Positions 45,420 to 55,018 of a stretch of 64,000 bases of DNA are shown here, in pieces. The DNA lies in the NCBI GenBank assembly GCA_001305115.1, contig BCAA01000005.1:1-64000 (forward strand), read 5' to 3'. This DNA is from Clostridia bacterium UC5.1-1E11. GTDB taxonomy: Bacteria; Bacillota; Clostridia; Oscillospirales; Acutalibacteraceae. A model generated the notes under the pieces. The model was not told the DNA's origin, ran no database searches, and was given only the letters and a program-made list of their open reading frames with translations. The translations under genes and the position numbers were made by a program. Positions within the stretch are counted from its first letter, which is position 1. Each line of letters starts with the position of its first letter.

Positions 45420-46667
45420 CTATATCATATCTGGAAAAGCAAACACACCATTGCGGAACACCGGGATTTCCCGTCCATCGGGTAAAATTCCATCGACCTT
45501 CATGTCTGAACTGCCAAACATGAAATCGCAGTGTTCTTTTGACTGATTCGCTCCGGCTGCTTCCAGCTGGCCGCAGTCCATCGTAGCGCCTCCTGCAATA
45601 TTTTCCGGATAGGAAGCTCCCAGCGCCAAATGACATGAAGCATTTTCATCAAACAGCGTGGTGAGGAACAACAAACCTGAACGCGAAATGGGTGAATCGT
45701 CTGGAACTAACGCCACCTCGCCGAGATACGCGCTTCCTGCATCGAATTCCACGAGATTCTTCAACACATCTTCGCCGCTTTCCGCACCGTATTCACAGAC
45801 TTTGCCATCTTGAAATACGAACCAGAAATTGTGAATCATTTTCCCTTGATAATTGAGCGGCTTTGTTGCATAAACACGCCCGTTGACACGGTACTTATCC
45901 GGCGCCGTAAAAACTTCTTCGGTGGGCATATTCGGCACAAAAACAGCATCATTGTCTGCACGAGAGCTTCCGCCCTCCCATACATGCCCCTTTGCCAGCC
46001 CAACCAAGAGATCGGTCCCCAGGCAGTTTTGAAAATGCAGGGATTCGAAATGGTATGCATTTAACCGCCGGCTGTTCTCCGCCAAATTTGCAATATGCTC
46101 CCGCCATTCTGCGACCGCATCGCGGTGGCTGCCGATCCGCACGCCCGCCAAAACAGCATCCCACAGTGCATCCAGTGCCGCTTGTTCTTCCAATTCTGGA
46201 AAGACCTTCTTGGCCCAAGCGAAAGAGGGTACGGCGACAATGCTCCACTGACCATGATTCGCCATTGTATAAAACTCAAACTTCTCAAAAGCCAGTTCTT
46301 CTGCGACGCGCACGGCCTGAAGCTTTTCTCCCGGGACATCCGCCAGCAGACCGGGTGTGCTGGATTTCAAATACAAAAAGCAGCATTGACGGTCAATGTC
46401 ATTTTGTTTTTGTTCTATTCGCCAAGGGGCAATGGACGTCATAGAGTCCTGCGCTTCATATTGATAGCGCAATTTGTCGGTTCGTTCATCGACCCAGTTG
46501 ACACGCACTTCTCCGGCCCCAGCGCGGTATGCTTCCTCCACACAAAGGCGGGCAAAAAAGGCGCAGTCCACAGGGGACGTCAGTACCATCAGTTGCCCCG
46601 GTTGTACATTCACACCGATCCGCACAGCCAATTCAGCATATTTACGCAATATATCCTGTGAAATCAT
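45420..46667 (-). CDS. M29-family aminopeptidase (AmpS/PepS-like)
   Basis: 415 residues, a cytoplasmic thermophilic-type metalloaminopeptidase. ILRKYAELAVRIGVNVQPGQ opens the N-terminal domain. The metal ligands of this family should lie in NMPTEEVFTAP, VEFDAGSAYLGE, HLALGASYPEN and KEHCDFMFGSSDM (Glu, Glu, His, His, Asp). Stop 31 bases upstream of ldh on the same strand, so the two may be co-transcribed. AAGGGG lies about 8 bases before the ATG. Confidence 0.92.
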   Translation of the reverse strand: MISQDILRKYAELAVRIGVNVQPGQLMVLTSPVDCAFFARLCVEEAYRAGAGEVRVNWVDERTDKLRYQYEAQDSMTSIAPWRIEQKQNDIDRQCCFLYLKSSTPGLLADVPGEKLQAVRVAEELAFEKFEFYTMANHGQWSIVAVPSFAWAKKVFPELEEQAALDALWDAVLAGVRIGSHRDAVAEWREHIANLAENSRRLNAYHFESLHFQNCLGTDLLVGLAKGHVWEGGSSRADNDAVFVPNMPTEEVFTAPDKYRVNGRVYATKPLNYQGKMIHNFWFVFQDGKVCEYGAESGEDVLKNLVEFDAGSAYLGEVALVPDDSPISRSGLLFLTTLFDENASCHLALGASYPENIAGGATMDCGQLEAAGANQSKEHCDFMFGSSDMKVDGILPDGREIPVFRNGVFAFPDMI

Positions 46668-47039
46668 TCTGCATCCCCTTTTCTGTATCCATTGTCGGTT
46701 CTCTGATTCCGAAAAACCGTTGCCATTCGCTCATAATCGATCATTTATCGCACAAACTTTTGTAGATAACACGCTGTATGAACCTATCATATCCGATTCC
46801 CTGGCAAAATACAACTAAAAGTATGTGCAAATTGGCATGGACTTCCTTTCAATACGCTTGCGTAAAATCGTTCAATTTCAATCACAGCAACCATTTATAT
46901 GCACAGAATGCCCCTGTAATCTTTATTAAAATTGCAGTTTTGCACAATCTCTGTGCTCATATTTCGTCAATTTAATGATTGATTTTGCTTGACTTTGATT
47001 GAATTTGATTGTATTATCATAACAAAGGAAGTGATCGGA
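46668..47039. promoter_or_regulatory. Divergent intergenic region with the fru operon promoter and repeated operator
   Basis: Plus strand: TTGACT (46989-46994), 17 bp, TATTAT (47012-47017), 23 bases before fruR. TTTGATTG occurs at 46994-47001 and 47004-47011, exactly 10 bp apart and filling the spacer, and TGATTG again at 46976. These same-face direct repeats look like an autoregulatory FruR/DeoR operator. No gene and no clear promoter for the aminopeptidase was recognised in 46690-46970. Confidence 0.7.
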
Positions 47040-47806
47040 ATGTTGACAGAGGAACGATATGCTGCCATCCTCAAACGACTGAATGAAAAAAAAGCCGTAT
47101 CCGTCTTAGAATTGACAGAACTGCTCAACAGTTCAGAATCTACCATACGGCGCGATTTGTCCGCTCTACACCGGATGGGAAAGCTAAACAAAGTACACGG
47201 AGGCGCCACGTCGGTCGATGGTGTCTATCAAATGACAGAAGATAAAACGTCTGTGCGTCACAGCCTTCATGTAGATGAGAAAAACCGAATCGCACAATGT
47301 GCCGCCTCCCTGGTACATAAAAATGATTTTGTGTTCCTGGACGCGGGCACTACAACCGAACGCATGATAGAGTATCTTACGGAAAAAATGCTATTTATGT
47401 AACCAACGGAATTGTACATGCGCGGAAGCTTGCGGAAAAAGGATTGGAGGCCTATATTCTCTCTGGAAAGGTCAAGGCCGTAACCGAAGCACTTGTCGGT
47501 ACAGAAGCGGTACACAGCCTACAGCGGTACCGTTTTTCGATTGGTTTTTTCGGTACAAACGGAATGGGTATCCGCGATGGATTCAGCACTCCAGACATTG
47601 AAGAAGCACGGGTAAAAACAGAAGCTATACGCCGCTGTAACAAACGTTATGTTCTGGCGGACCCCTCCAAATACAACCAACTCTTTTCCGTGATCTTTGC
47701 CGACTTGTCCCAAGCAACCATCATTACCACCAGCTTGCCGGATAAACAGATCCGTTCCCACACCACTGTGATTGAAACGGATCTTGGAAAGGAGACCGCT
47801 TTATGA
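47040..47806 (+). CDS. fruR: DeoR-family fructose operon repressor, frame break at 47383-47388
   Basis: Reconstructed length is 255 residues. N-terminal HTH: RYAAILKRLNEKKAVSVLEL and SESTIRRDLSALHRMGKL. The sugar-phosphate-binding domain has LDAGTTTERM, and after the break YVTNGIVHARKLAEKG, FFGTNGM and ADPSKYNQLF. Six A at 47383-47388 should be seven. The likely effector is fructose 1-phosphate. Start at 47040 after AAGGAAG. The stop overlaps the fruK ATG by 4 bases. Confidence 0.93.
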
Positions 47807-48705
47807 TCTATACGGTAACATTCAATCCCTCCCTCGATTACATTGTAAAACTGCCCACACTCGCGCTCGGCAGCGTCAACCGCACGGAGGCGGAGGAACT
47901 CTATCCAGGCGGAAAAGGAATCAATGTTTCCATTGTCCTGCGCAATCTGGGTGTTGAAAGCACGGCACTCGGTTTTACCGCCGGTTTCACTGGGAACGAA
48001 ATCTGCCGGTTACTCGATCGATGTGGCTGCCGCACAGATTTCATCCAAGTACCGGAAGGGTTTTCACGGATCAACGTGAAGATCCAGGCTGAACAGGAAA
48101 GTGAAATCAATGGACAGGGGCCAAATCTCACCACAGAAAACTTGCAAAACCTGTTCCAAAAGTTGGACCAACTTTTAGACGGAGATCTTTTGGTATTAGC
48201 AGGAAGTATCCCCAATACCTTACCATCCAATATTTATGAAAGGATTCTGCAACAGCTGGAAGGTCGTAATATCCGCGTGGTAGTAGACGCTACCGGGGAG
48301 TTGCTGCGCAATGTGTTGAAGTACCACCCTTTCCTCATCAAACCAAACAACCACGAGTTGGGCGATCTCTTTGGACAATCGCTTCGAACGGATCAAGAGA
48401 TCATCTTCTATGCGCAAAAACTTCAACAGATGGGGGCGCGCAATGTTCTGATTTCAATGGCTGGAGATGGGGCGATCCTAGTGGATGAAGGCGGAACGAT
48501 CCACAAGAGTCTTCCCCCAAAAGGGAAGGTCGTCAACTCTGTTGGGGCTGGCGATTCCATGGTCGCGGGATTCCTCGCTGGTTATCTTTCTTCGCATAAC
48601 TATGAAACTGCTTTTAAAACTGGGTTGGCCGCAGGCAGCGCCTCCGCGTTTCAAGAGTGGCTGGCCAGCGGCGACGATATTCGGAAGCTCTTGAAAACCC
48701 TATAA
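47803..48705 (+). CDS. fruK: 1-phosphofructokinase
   Basis: 300 residues, PfkB family. TFNPSLDYIVKL and PGGKGINVSIVLRNLG at the N-terminus; catalytic VNSVGAGDSMVAGFLAGYL near residue 245. It phosphorylates fructose 1-phosphate to fructose 1,6-bisphosphate. Translationally coupled to fruR and followed 33 bases later by fruA, giving the fruR-fruK-fruA order common in Firmicutes. Confidence 0.95.
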   Translation: MIYTVTFNPSLDYIVKLPTLALGSVNRTEAEELYPGGKGINVSIVLRNLGVESTALGFTAGFTGNEICRLLDRCGCRTDFIQVPEGFSRINVKIQAEQESEINGQGPNLTTENLQNLFQKLDQLLDGDLLVLAGSIPNTLPSNIYERILQQLEGRNIRVVVDATGELLRNVLKYHPFLIKPNNHELGDLFGQSLRTDQEIIFYAQKLQQMGARNVLISMAGDGAILVDEGGTIHKSLPPKGKVVNSVGAGDSMVAGFLAGYLSSHNYETAFKTGLAAGSASAFQEWLASGDDIRKLLKTL

Positions 48706-48738
48706 ACCGCTTGAGATTTTTGATAGGAGGACTTTTTT

Positions 48739-50660
48739 ATGCGTATTACGGAACTTCTAAACAAAGACGCTATGGACCTGCATGCGGCACCAAAAAGCAA
48801 AGCGGAGGCAATCGATCTTCTAGTGGACCTGATGGTGCGGTCTGGCAATATTCTCGACAAAGAAGTGTATAAAGCATGTGTTTTAAAACGGGAGACCATC
48901 GGCTCTACCGGCATCGGGGAAGGCGTTGCGATCCCACACGCAAAGACAAAGGCGGTTCAACGGGCCGGCCTGGCGGTGATCGTGGCACATGACGGCGTGG
49001 ATTTTGAATCTCTGGACGGGGAACCCACAAAGCTCTTCTTCCTGATTGCAGCGCCGGACACGGAGGACAATATACACCTGGATGTCCTGGGCCGCCTGAG
49101 TGTCCTGTTGATGGATGATGATTTCCGGCAGAGCCTGATCGATGCCAAAGATAAGGATGAATTTCTCCGCCTAGTCGATGAAGCTGAAAACAAAAAGGTC
49201 GCGGAAACTCAGAAAAAGGAGGCCGAAGCAAAGCATGTTGCTCCTGGTACTTACCGTGTCCTTGCTGTAACCGCCTGCCCAACAGGAATTGCACATACCT
49301 ACATGGCAGCGGAAAGCCTTGAAGAAAAGGCTAAGGAAATGGGCGTAACGATAAAAGTTGAGACCAATGGGTCCGGAGGAAAGAAAAACGTCTTGACACC
49401 GGCGGAGATCTCTGCCGCGGACGGCATCATTGTCGCCGCGGATACAAAAGTGGATATGCCCCGTTTTAACGGAAAGCCTGTTATCCAGACGCAGGTATCC
49501 GATGGCATCTCTCGCCCACAAGAACTGATTCAGACCATTCTCGACGGCAAAGCACCGGTATTCCATGCACAAGGCGGATCGACAAAAACCGAAGCCTCCG
49601 CCGAAAAGGAGGGGATCGGCCATCAGATCTACAAGCATCTGATGAACGGCGTCTCCAACATGCTTCCTTTCGTCATTGGCGGTGGTATTCTAATCGCACT
49701 CGCCTTTCTGCTCGATACCATCCTTGCACCGGGCGGCGACCCCGCCAACTTCGGTATGAATTCCCCCGCCGCGGCCCTCTTTAAGACCATCGGCAATGCG
49801 GCATTCGGTTTCATGCTTCCCATTCTTGCCGGATTCATCGCTATGAGTATTGCGGACCGTCCGGGCCTCGCTGTAGGGTTTGTCGGCGGCGCGCTGGCAA
49901 ATGCTGGCGGTTCCGGGTTTCTTGGTGCATTGATCGCCGGTTTTGTCGCCGGTTACCTGATGCTTGGCTTGGAAAAACTTTGCGCAAAACTTCCCAAGTC
50001 ACTGGAAGGCACCAAACCAGTGTTGATCTATCCCGTTGTCGGTATTTTGGCTATTGGCGTTATCATCCAATTTATTATCAATCCGCCGGTTTCTGCACTG
50101 AACCTATGGATTAGTAACACGTTATCCAGCATGAATGCAACCAGCGGCGTGATTCTCGGCGCAATTGTCGGCGGTATGATGAGCATCGATATGGGCGGTC
50201 CTTTCAATAAGGCAGCCTATGTATTCGGTACCGCTTCGCTCATCAACGCTGCCGGCGATCCGGTTTCCTCCGGTGTGATGGCAGCCGTTATGATTGGCGG
50301 CATGGTGCCCCCTCTTGCCGTGGCCCTGTGCACCACATTCTTCAAAAACCGTTTCACTGCAAAAGAACGCCAAACAACGGTTACGAACTACATTATGGGT
50401 TTCTCCTTTATCACAGAGGGCGTTATTCCCTTCGCCGCAGCCGACCCGCTGCGTGTCATACCCTCTGTGTGGTCGGGTCTGCGGTGGCCGGCGCTCTGTC
50501 CATGCTGTTTGGCTGTACGCTTCCAGCGCCCCATGGAGGTATCTTTGTATTCGCAGTGGTCCAAAATTGGCCGATGTACCTGGTTTCTCTCTTGATCGGC
50601 TCGGTTATCTCCATGATTCTTTTGGCACTCCTCAAAAAGCCGATCAAAGAGGATCAATAA
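48739..50660 (+). CDS. fruA: PTS fructose transporter subunit IIABC, frame break near 50461-50463
   Basis: Reconstructed length is 640 residues. IIA domain at residues 1-150 with the phospho-His in [14 protein letters not shown] domain at about 170-275 with the phospho-Cys in [19 protein letters not shown] membrane domain from about 295, with [14 protein letters not shown] and [11 protein letters not shown]. After CCC at 50461-50463 a missing base moves the last 65 codons into another frame. Repaired, it continues [16 protein letters not shown] to the stop at 50660. Imports and phosphorylates fructose at C1. AGGAGG lies 8 bases upstream. Confidence 0.95.
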
Positions 50661-50965
50661 TCGCTTCCTGCGTCCCCTTTGAAAAGTATGGCACAGATCC
50701 TTCCCAGAGTCTTTACCAGACTCTGGGAAGGTAAATGCGATTGTTTTTAAGCGTTTTAAAGCAATCAGGCGGCGGATACCACCCGCCTAAAAAGCCCTCT
50801 AAAAAGGTTTTTGGACGGAAACGATTCTTTTTTCCTTTCCACGCTGAAAACCGCCGCCAATCCCTTGACCCGGCTCTACTTTCCTCCTATAATAAGAATA
50901 ATAACAGGTCCTCTGGGGAAGTTTGGAATCCATTGGACCAATTGAAAGACAAGGAGATATTCGAT
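50661..50965 (+). promoter_or_regulatory. Intergenic region: fru hairpin and ptsH promoter
   Basis: CCTTCCCAGAGTCT (50699-50712) pairs perfectly with AGACTCTGGGAAGG (50718-50731), a likely end of the fru transcript although the T tail is weak. AGGCGG/CCGCCT forms a second small hairpin near 50770. TTGACC (50865-50870), 17 bp, TATAAT (50888-50893) is a strong promoter for ptsH, with a leader of about 65 nt. The short frame from 50735 into ptsH is not a gene. Confidence 0.8.
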
Positions 50966-51223
50966 ATGAAGGAATTTCAGTATGTCATTACCGACGCAGA
51001 GGGAATCCACGCCAGACCGGCCGGTCTGCTTGTCAAGAAGGCGAAGGAATTTGCCAGTGCTGTCACCATCAAAAAGGATGATAAAAGCGGTGATGCAAAG
51101 AAGATTTTCTCCGTGATGGGCCTTGCTGCTAAAAAGGGCGAGACCGTTACAGTATGTGTGGAAGGTGCAGATGAAGATACGGCGGCTCCTGCACTAGAGG
51201 CATTCTTTAAAGAGAATCTGTAA
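50966..51223 (+). CDS. ptsH: Phosphocarrier protein HPr
   Basis: 85 residues. Phospho-His15 lies in GIHARPAG. It relays phosphate from enzyme I to FruA and other EIIs. At position 46, where Firmicute HPr normally has the serine phosphorylated by HPr kinase, this protein has Lys (DAKKIFSVMG; K46), with a Ser three residues later. Start at 50966, 9 bases after AAGGAG. Single gene with its own promoter and terminator, next to but separate from the fructose operon. Confidence 0.95.
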   Translation: MKEFQYVITDAEGIHARPAGLLVKKAKEFASAVTIKKDDKSGDAKKIFSVMGLAAKKGETVTVCVEGADEDTAAPALEAFFKENL

Positions 51224-51237
51224 ACTATAATGCAACC

Positions 51238-51274
51238 GGGCAGCTCTTGGAAATTTCCAAGAGCTGCTTTTTTG
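51238..51274 (+). terminator. Rho-independent terminator after ptsH
   Basis: GCAGCTCTTGG (51240-51250) pairs with CCAAGAGCTGC (51257-51267), followed by TTTTTT. Confidence 0.92.
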
Positions 51275-51568
51275 TGTCATTCGTTCACTCATTTATGGAT
51301 AAAAATCGCTCTGTTATTTCCTTTCATATACCGTAACACGCCGTTTTTTCAACAAGCATTCAAACATCTATCCCCCACGATTCCGTCCATCCTTGAAGGG
51401 AACTCCAAAAAGTATCCAATTTACCGTATTCTTCTTTGCCGTATTCTTCAAAACTATGAATAGGCTGAAAACTTATCCTTGGAAAGCTTGCAGTTTCTCC
51501 TAAAAAACGATAGAATACTATATTAATGGATTGTGGGCTCGTAAGACCCCCAACAAGGAGGACATCAA
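51275..51568 (+). promoter_or_regulatory. Intergenic region with promoter of the zinc-ribbon membrane protein
   Basis: TTGCAG (51488-51493), 17 bp, TAGAAT (51511-51516), 52 bases before the ATG. Nothing recognisable lies in 51275-51487. Confidence 0.6.
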
Positions 51569-52649
51569 ATGGATTATACCGGTTTGAAATGCCCTGTGTG
51601 CGGCAAACCGTTTGGCACTGACGACGATATTGTTGTTTGTCCGGAGTGCGGTGCGCCCTATCACCGTGCCTGCTATCAGCAAGCTGGACATTGTATCTTT
51701 GAAGATAAACATGGAACTCCGGACGCTTGGAAACCGCCCGAACAGAATGCGGAAACAGATGAGGGGAAAGCTTGTCCGCGCTGTGGGAAAAAGAATGCCC
51801 GCGAAGCGCTCTTTTGCGATCAATGTGGCCAACCGTTGAGCGGCGCGGAATCCAATGGGCCAATGCCAAAGGGAGGATATTCCCCTTATGGCCCCCCTCA
51901 TAACAGTACTCCGCCCTATCAGAACCCCCGGCGTGCCCAACCCGCCCCCCTATCAAAATCCCGGTGCGCCCAATGCTCCATACACAGGTCCCTATCCGTT
52001 TGCCTTTGATCCAATGGGCGGTGTTGGACAGGACGAACAACTGGACGAAGGAGTTACAGCAGGGGATGTGGCAAAATTTGTGCAGACCAACCCTCAGTAC
52101 TATCTTCCGACATTCTTTAATCGGAAGCGTTACCATCGGAACCGTTTTAATTTTTCTGCGTTTCTTTTCACCGGTGGGTGGATGCTTTACCGCAAGCAGT
52201 ATAAGTGGGGCGCTATTTTCACCGGTATTATGCTGCTGATCTACGTACTTTCAACCTTTGTTTCCTATCATTTCGCCACTCCCATCATTATGGACTTGAT
52301 GCAACAGGTCGGTGTCGACATCAATGCTGCTTATCCAACCATGGAACAGTCCGTACAGTTTATGTCTCTGTTGATGCAGCAAGCGCCTTGGCAGATCTTC
52401 CTCGTATGGACTCCCAGCCTGCTCTCTCTCATCCGTTTTATCATCATGTTATTTGTTGGTCTGAATGGAAACCGTATGTACATGAATCACTGTATTCACA
52501 AAATACGTACCCTTCGGGAAGAAAATCCCGATCCGTCGGACTACGCAGTTCGCCTTCAGTTAAATGGAGGTGTCAATACATCCCTCGCCATCTGTTTGCT
52601 GGTTTGCTACATGATGGTTGTCTATCTTCCCCAGCTCTTTCTCTATTAG
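51569..52649 (+). CDS. RING-finger-like/zinc-ribbon membrane protein, frame break at 51925-51929
   Basis: Reconstructed length is about 359 residues. The N-terminus has a prokaryotic RING-like cluster, CPVCGKPF, VVCPECGAPYHRACY and HCIF (residues 8-45), then a zinc ribbon CPRCGKKNAREALFCDQCG (about 70-88). A Pro/Gly/Tyr-rich linker follows (PPYQNPG repeats), then a domain with at least three membrane spans and a DUF2628-like RNRFNFSAFLFTGGWMLYRKQYKWG segment in part. Five C at 51925-51929 (four would fit) break the frame within the linker. GGAGG lies upstream. Function unknown. Confidence 0.82.
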
Positions 52650-52764
52650 ACGTAGGGAAAATACATCTCATTGGAAAGCATAGTATGGATATTTGCACAT
52701 AGGCTAAAGACAGATCAAAGCAGGCGCAACGCGCGTTCCATCATGACTTTAAGGAGGAATTCCA

Positions 52765-53639
52765 GTGAAGGTAACAAAAGCCGTCATACCCGCAGCCGGT
52801 CTGGGCACACGCGTGCTTCCGGCCACAAAATCCATGCCGAAGGAAATGCTCCCCATTGTGGACAAGCCCGCTATTCAATATATTGTGGAAGAAGCTGTAC
52901 ACTCCGGAATCACGGACATTCTCATCATCACCAACCGCGGCAAGGGGCTGATCGAAGACCACTTCGACCGTGTCCCGGAATTGGAAGCACGTCTGACGAG
53001 CGGCGGGCCGGAAAAAGAAAAGATTCTAAAAGAAATTGTCGATATTTCGCATATGGCAAACATCTATTTTGTCCGTCAAAAAGAGACGCGCGGCTTGGGC
53101 CATGCTGTAAACTGTGCGCGTTCCTTTGTCGGAAAGGAACCGTTTGCCGTCCTTTATGGCGATGATGTAATCATCGGTGAGGACCCGGCCTGCGGCCAAT
53201 TAATCCGCGCCTACGAGGAATTTGGCTTGGTGTGTTAGGCGTAAAAGAGGTCACACCGGAAGCGATCACCAAATACAGCTCTCTAAAGGTGGACCCCATC
53301 CACGACAATTACTATAAGTGTACGGACATGGTGGAGAAGCCCACGCCGGACAAGATTTTATCCTTGTTCTCGATCTTGGGGCGTTGCGTCCTTACACCCG
53401 ATATTTTTGATATTTTGGACAACACGCAACCCGGCGCTGGCGGTGAAATCCAGTTGACTGACGCAATGGGCACTATGGCCCGCAGCAAAGGGATGGTTGC
53501 TGTGGATTTTACCGGTACTCGCTATGACATGGGCAACAAGCTGGGAATTATGCAGGCCTCTGTCGAGGTGGCACTGCGCCATCCAGAAATCGGGGATGCT
53601 TTCCGCGCATATCTGAAAGAAATCAGCAAAAGTCTGTAA
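52765..53639 (+). CDS. galU: UTP--glucose-1-phosphate uridylyltransferase, frame break near 53229
   Basis: Reconstructed length is 291 residues. [30 protein letters not shown] is the nucleotide-binding N-terminus (core [20 protein letters not shown]). Further motifs are [24 protein letters not shown] and YGDDVIIGE, and after the break VEKPTPDK and [19 protein letters not shown] at 53227-53230 lacks one [11 protein letters not shown] results when it is added. It makes UDP-glucose for envelope glycans. AAGGAGG lies 8-14 bases upstream. Confidence 0.94.
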
Positions 53640-53647
53640 AATTTTAG

Positions 53648-53735
53648 TTGACTCGTTGTTCTTTGACTGATATAATAGGTTTGTTAGCCATATAAGTGGC
53701 TTTCTATCCTTGCCCCGGATTTTTATGCGGGGCCT
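53648..53735 (+). promoter_or_regulatory. Promoter and leader hairpin of the rpsF-ssb-rpsR operon
   Basis: TTGACT (53648-53653), 17 bp, TATAAT (53671-53676). In the 80-nt leader GCCCCG (53712-) pairs with CGGGGC (to 53733) around an 11-base loop. Many Firmicutes have an S6:S18-binding leader in this position. This hairpin is a candidate, but the specific motif was not confirmed. Confidence 0.65.
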
Positions 53736-53760
53736 AATGTCCAAAAGGAGGTGCAACACA

Positions 53761-54075
53761 ATGCCAGAAGTAACAAATTCCTATGAGACCGTTTTCATTC
53801 TTTCCACTAAGCTGGGAGAGGACGGCATCGCATCCTTGGTTCAGAAATTCAAGGATCTGATCGCTGCTAACGGTACGGTCGAAGCAGTTGACGAGTGGGG
53901 CAAGCGCAGACTTGCTTATTTGATCAACAAAGAGGCGGAAGGTTATTACGTTCTGATCGACTTTACGAGCGTTCCTGCCTTCACCGCAGAGCTGGACCGT
54001 ATCTACAAGATCACCGACGGTGTTCTTCGTTCCTTGATCATCAAGAAAGAACCTGAAAAGGCAAAGAAAGAGTGA
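53761..54075 (+). CDS. rpsF: 30S ribosomal protein S6
   Basis: 104 residues. YETVFILSTKLGEDGIASLVQKF and DEWGKRRLAYLINKEAEGYYVLIDF are S6 signatures (core WGKRRLAYLINK), ending with the basic/acidic KKEPEKAKKE tail. First of the rpsF-ssb-rpsR operon. AGGAGG lies upstream of ATG 53761. Confidence 0.97.
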   Translation: MPEVTNSYETVFILSTKLGEDGIASLVQKFKDLIAANGTVEAVDEWGKRRLAYLINKEAEGYYVLIDFTSVPAFTAELDRIYKITDGVLRSLIIKKEPEKAKKE

Positions 54076-54080
54076 TTGAA

Positions 54081-54572
54081 ATGCTCAACGTTGCTGTTTT
54101 GATGGGCCGCCTTGTGGCCGATCCCGAATTGCGTCATACGGCCAACGACATTTCTGTGACGAGTTTTACACTCGCCGTAGACCGTTCGTATGTAAAATCC
54201 GGCGCTGACCGGCAAACCGATTTCATCGATATTGTGGCTTGGCGTAATACAGCGGATTTTGTATGCAAATACTTCCGCAAGGGACAGTTGGTTGCTGTAC
54301 AAGGGTCAATTCAGACCCGTACGTATACGGATAGTCAAGGCAACAAGCGCAAAGCTTTTGAAATCGTTGCGGACAACGTCCATTTCGCTGAACCCAAACG
54401 CGACTCCTCCGGTGGAGGCAGTTATGCTGGCGGGAATTACGGCGGAGGCAACTACGAGAACAATTATCACTCCAGAACAGAGCCGATCCCAGAACAGCCC
54501 GCCCCCGCTTATACAAGTGGAAATACGGGTGATTTTGAGGAGATTCCCTCTGACGATGATCTGCCGTTCTAA
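54081..54572 (+). CDS. ssb: Single-stranded DNA-binding protein
   Basis: 163 residues. OB fold with LNVAVLMGRLVADPELRHTA, FTLAVDRSY, DFIDIVAWRNTADFVCKYFRKG and VQGSIQTRTYTDSQGNKR. A Gly-rich linker follows, and the acidic tip DDDLPF recruits partner proteins. Start ATG at 54081; a GTG at 54072 overlapping the rpsF stop is an alternative. Confidence 0.97.
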   Translation: MLNVAVLMGRLVADPELRHTANDISVTSFTLAVDRSYVKSGADRQTDFIDIVAWRNTADFVCKYFRKGQLVAVQGSIQTRTYTDSQGNKRKAFEIVADNVHFAEPKRDSSGGGSYAGGNYGGGNYENNYHSRTEPIPEQPAPAYTSGNTGDFEEIPSDDDLPF

Positions 54573-54612
54573 TCCTAAATGATCGAAAAGACTGAAAAAG
54601 GAGGTTTCCGTT

Positions 54613-54873
54613 ATGGCATATGGTGATAGACCCGAGCGCGAAAATCGCCGTCCGGGTGGGCGCAAAGGCCGCAAGAAGGTTTGCAGCTTCTGCGTAGATA
54701 AGATCGAAACCATCGATTATAAGGATGTCGCAAAATTGCGCCGTTTTATCTCTGAGAGAGCAAAGATTCTGCCCCGCAGAGTAACCGGCACTTGCGCGCG
54801 CCATCAGCGTCAACTGACTGTGGCAATCAAGCGCGCCCGTCATCTTGCGCTGCTCCCGTTTAGTAGCGACTGA
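54613..54873 (+). CDS. rpsR: 30S ribosomal protein S18
   Basis: 86 residues. [20 protein letters not shown] and the [26 protein letters not shown] region (core [17 protein letters not shown]) identify S18. The Cys pair at the N-terminus (CSFC) marks the zinc-capable C+ type. AGGAGG lies upstream. Last gene before the terminator. Confidence 0.97.
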   Translation: MAYGDRPERENRRPGGRKGRKKVCSFCVDKIETIDYKDVAKLRRFISERAKILPRRVTGTCARHQRQLTVAIKRARHLALLPFSSD

Positions 54874-54911
54874 TAAAATTAGAATATCGCAGGCCCCATA
54901 GGGCTTTGCAT

Positions 54912-54952
54912 AAAAAGGATGCGGGTGCGTTGCGCTCGCATCCTTTTTGTAT
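54912..54952 (+). terminator. Rho-independent terminator after rpsR
   Basis: AAAAAGGATGCG pairs with CGCATCCTTTTT (54937-54948), T-rich tail. Confidence 0.9.
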
Positions 54953-55018
54953 TATCCCGCATGAAGCCATATTCCTTGGTAATCAACGGGGAATCCCTTT
55001 TGGAACAGGAGTCTTACT

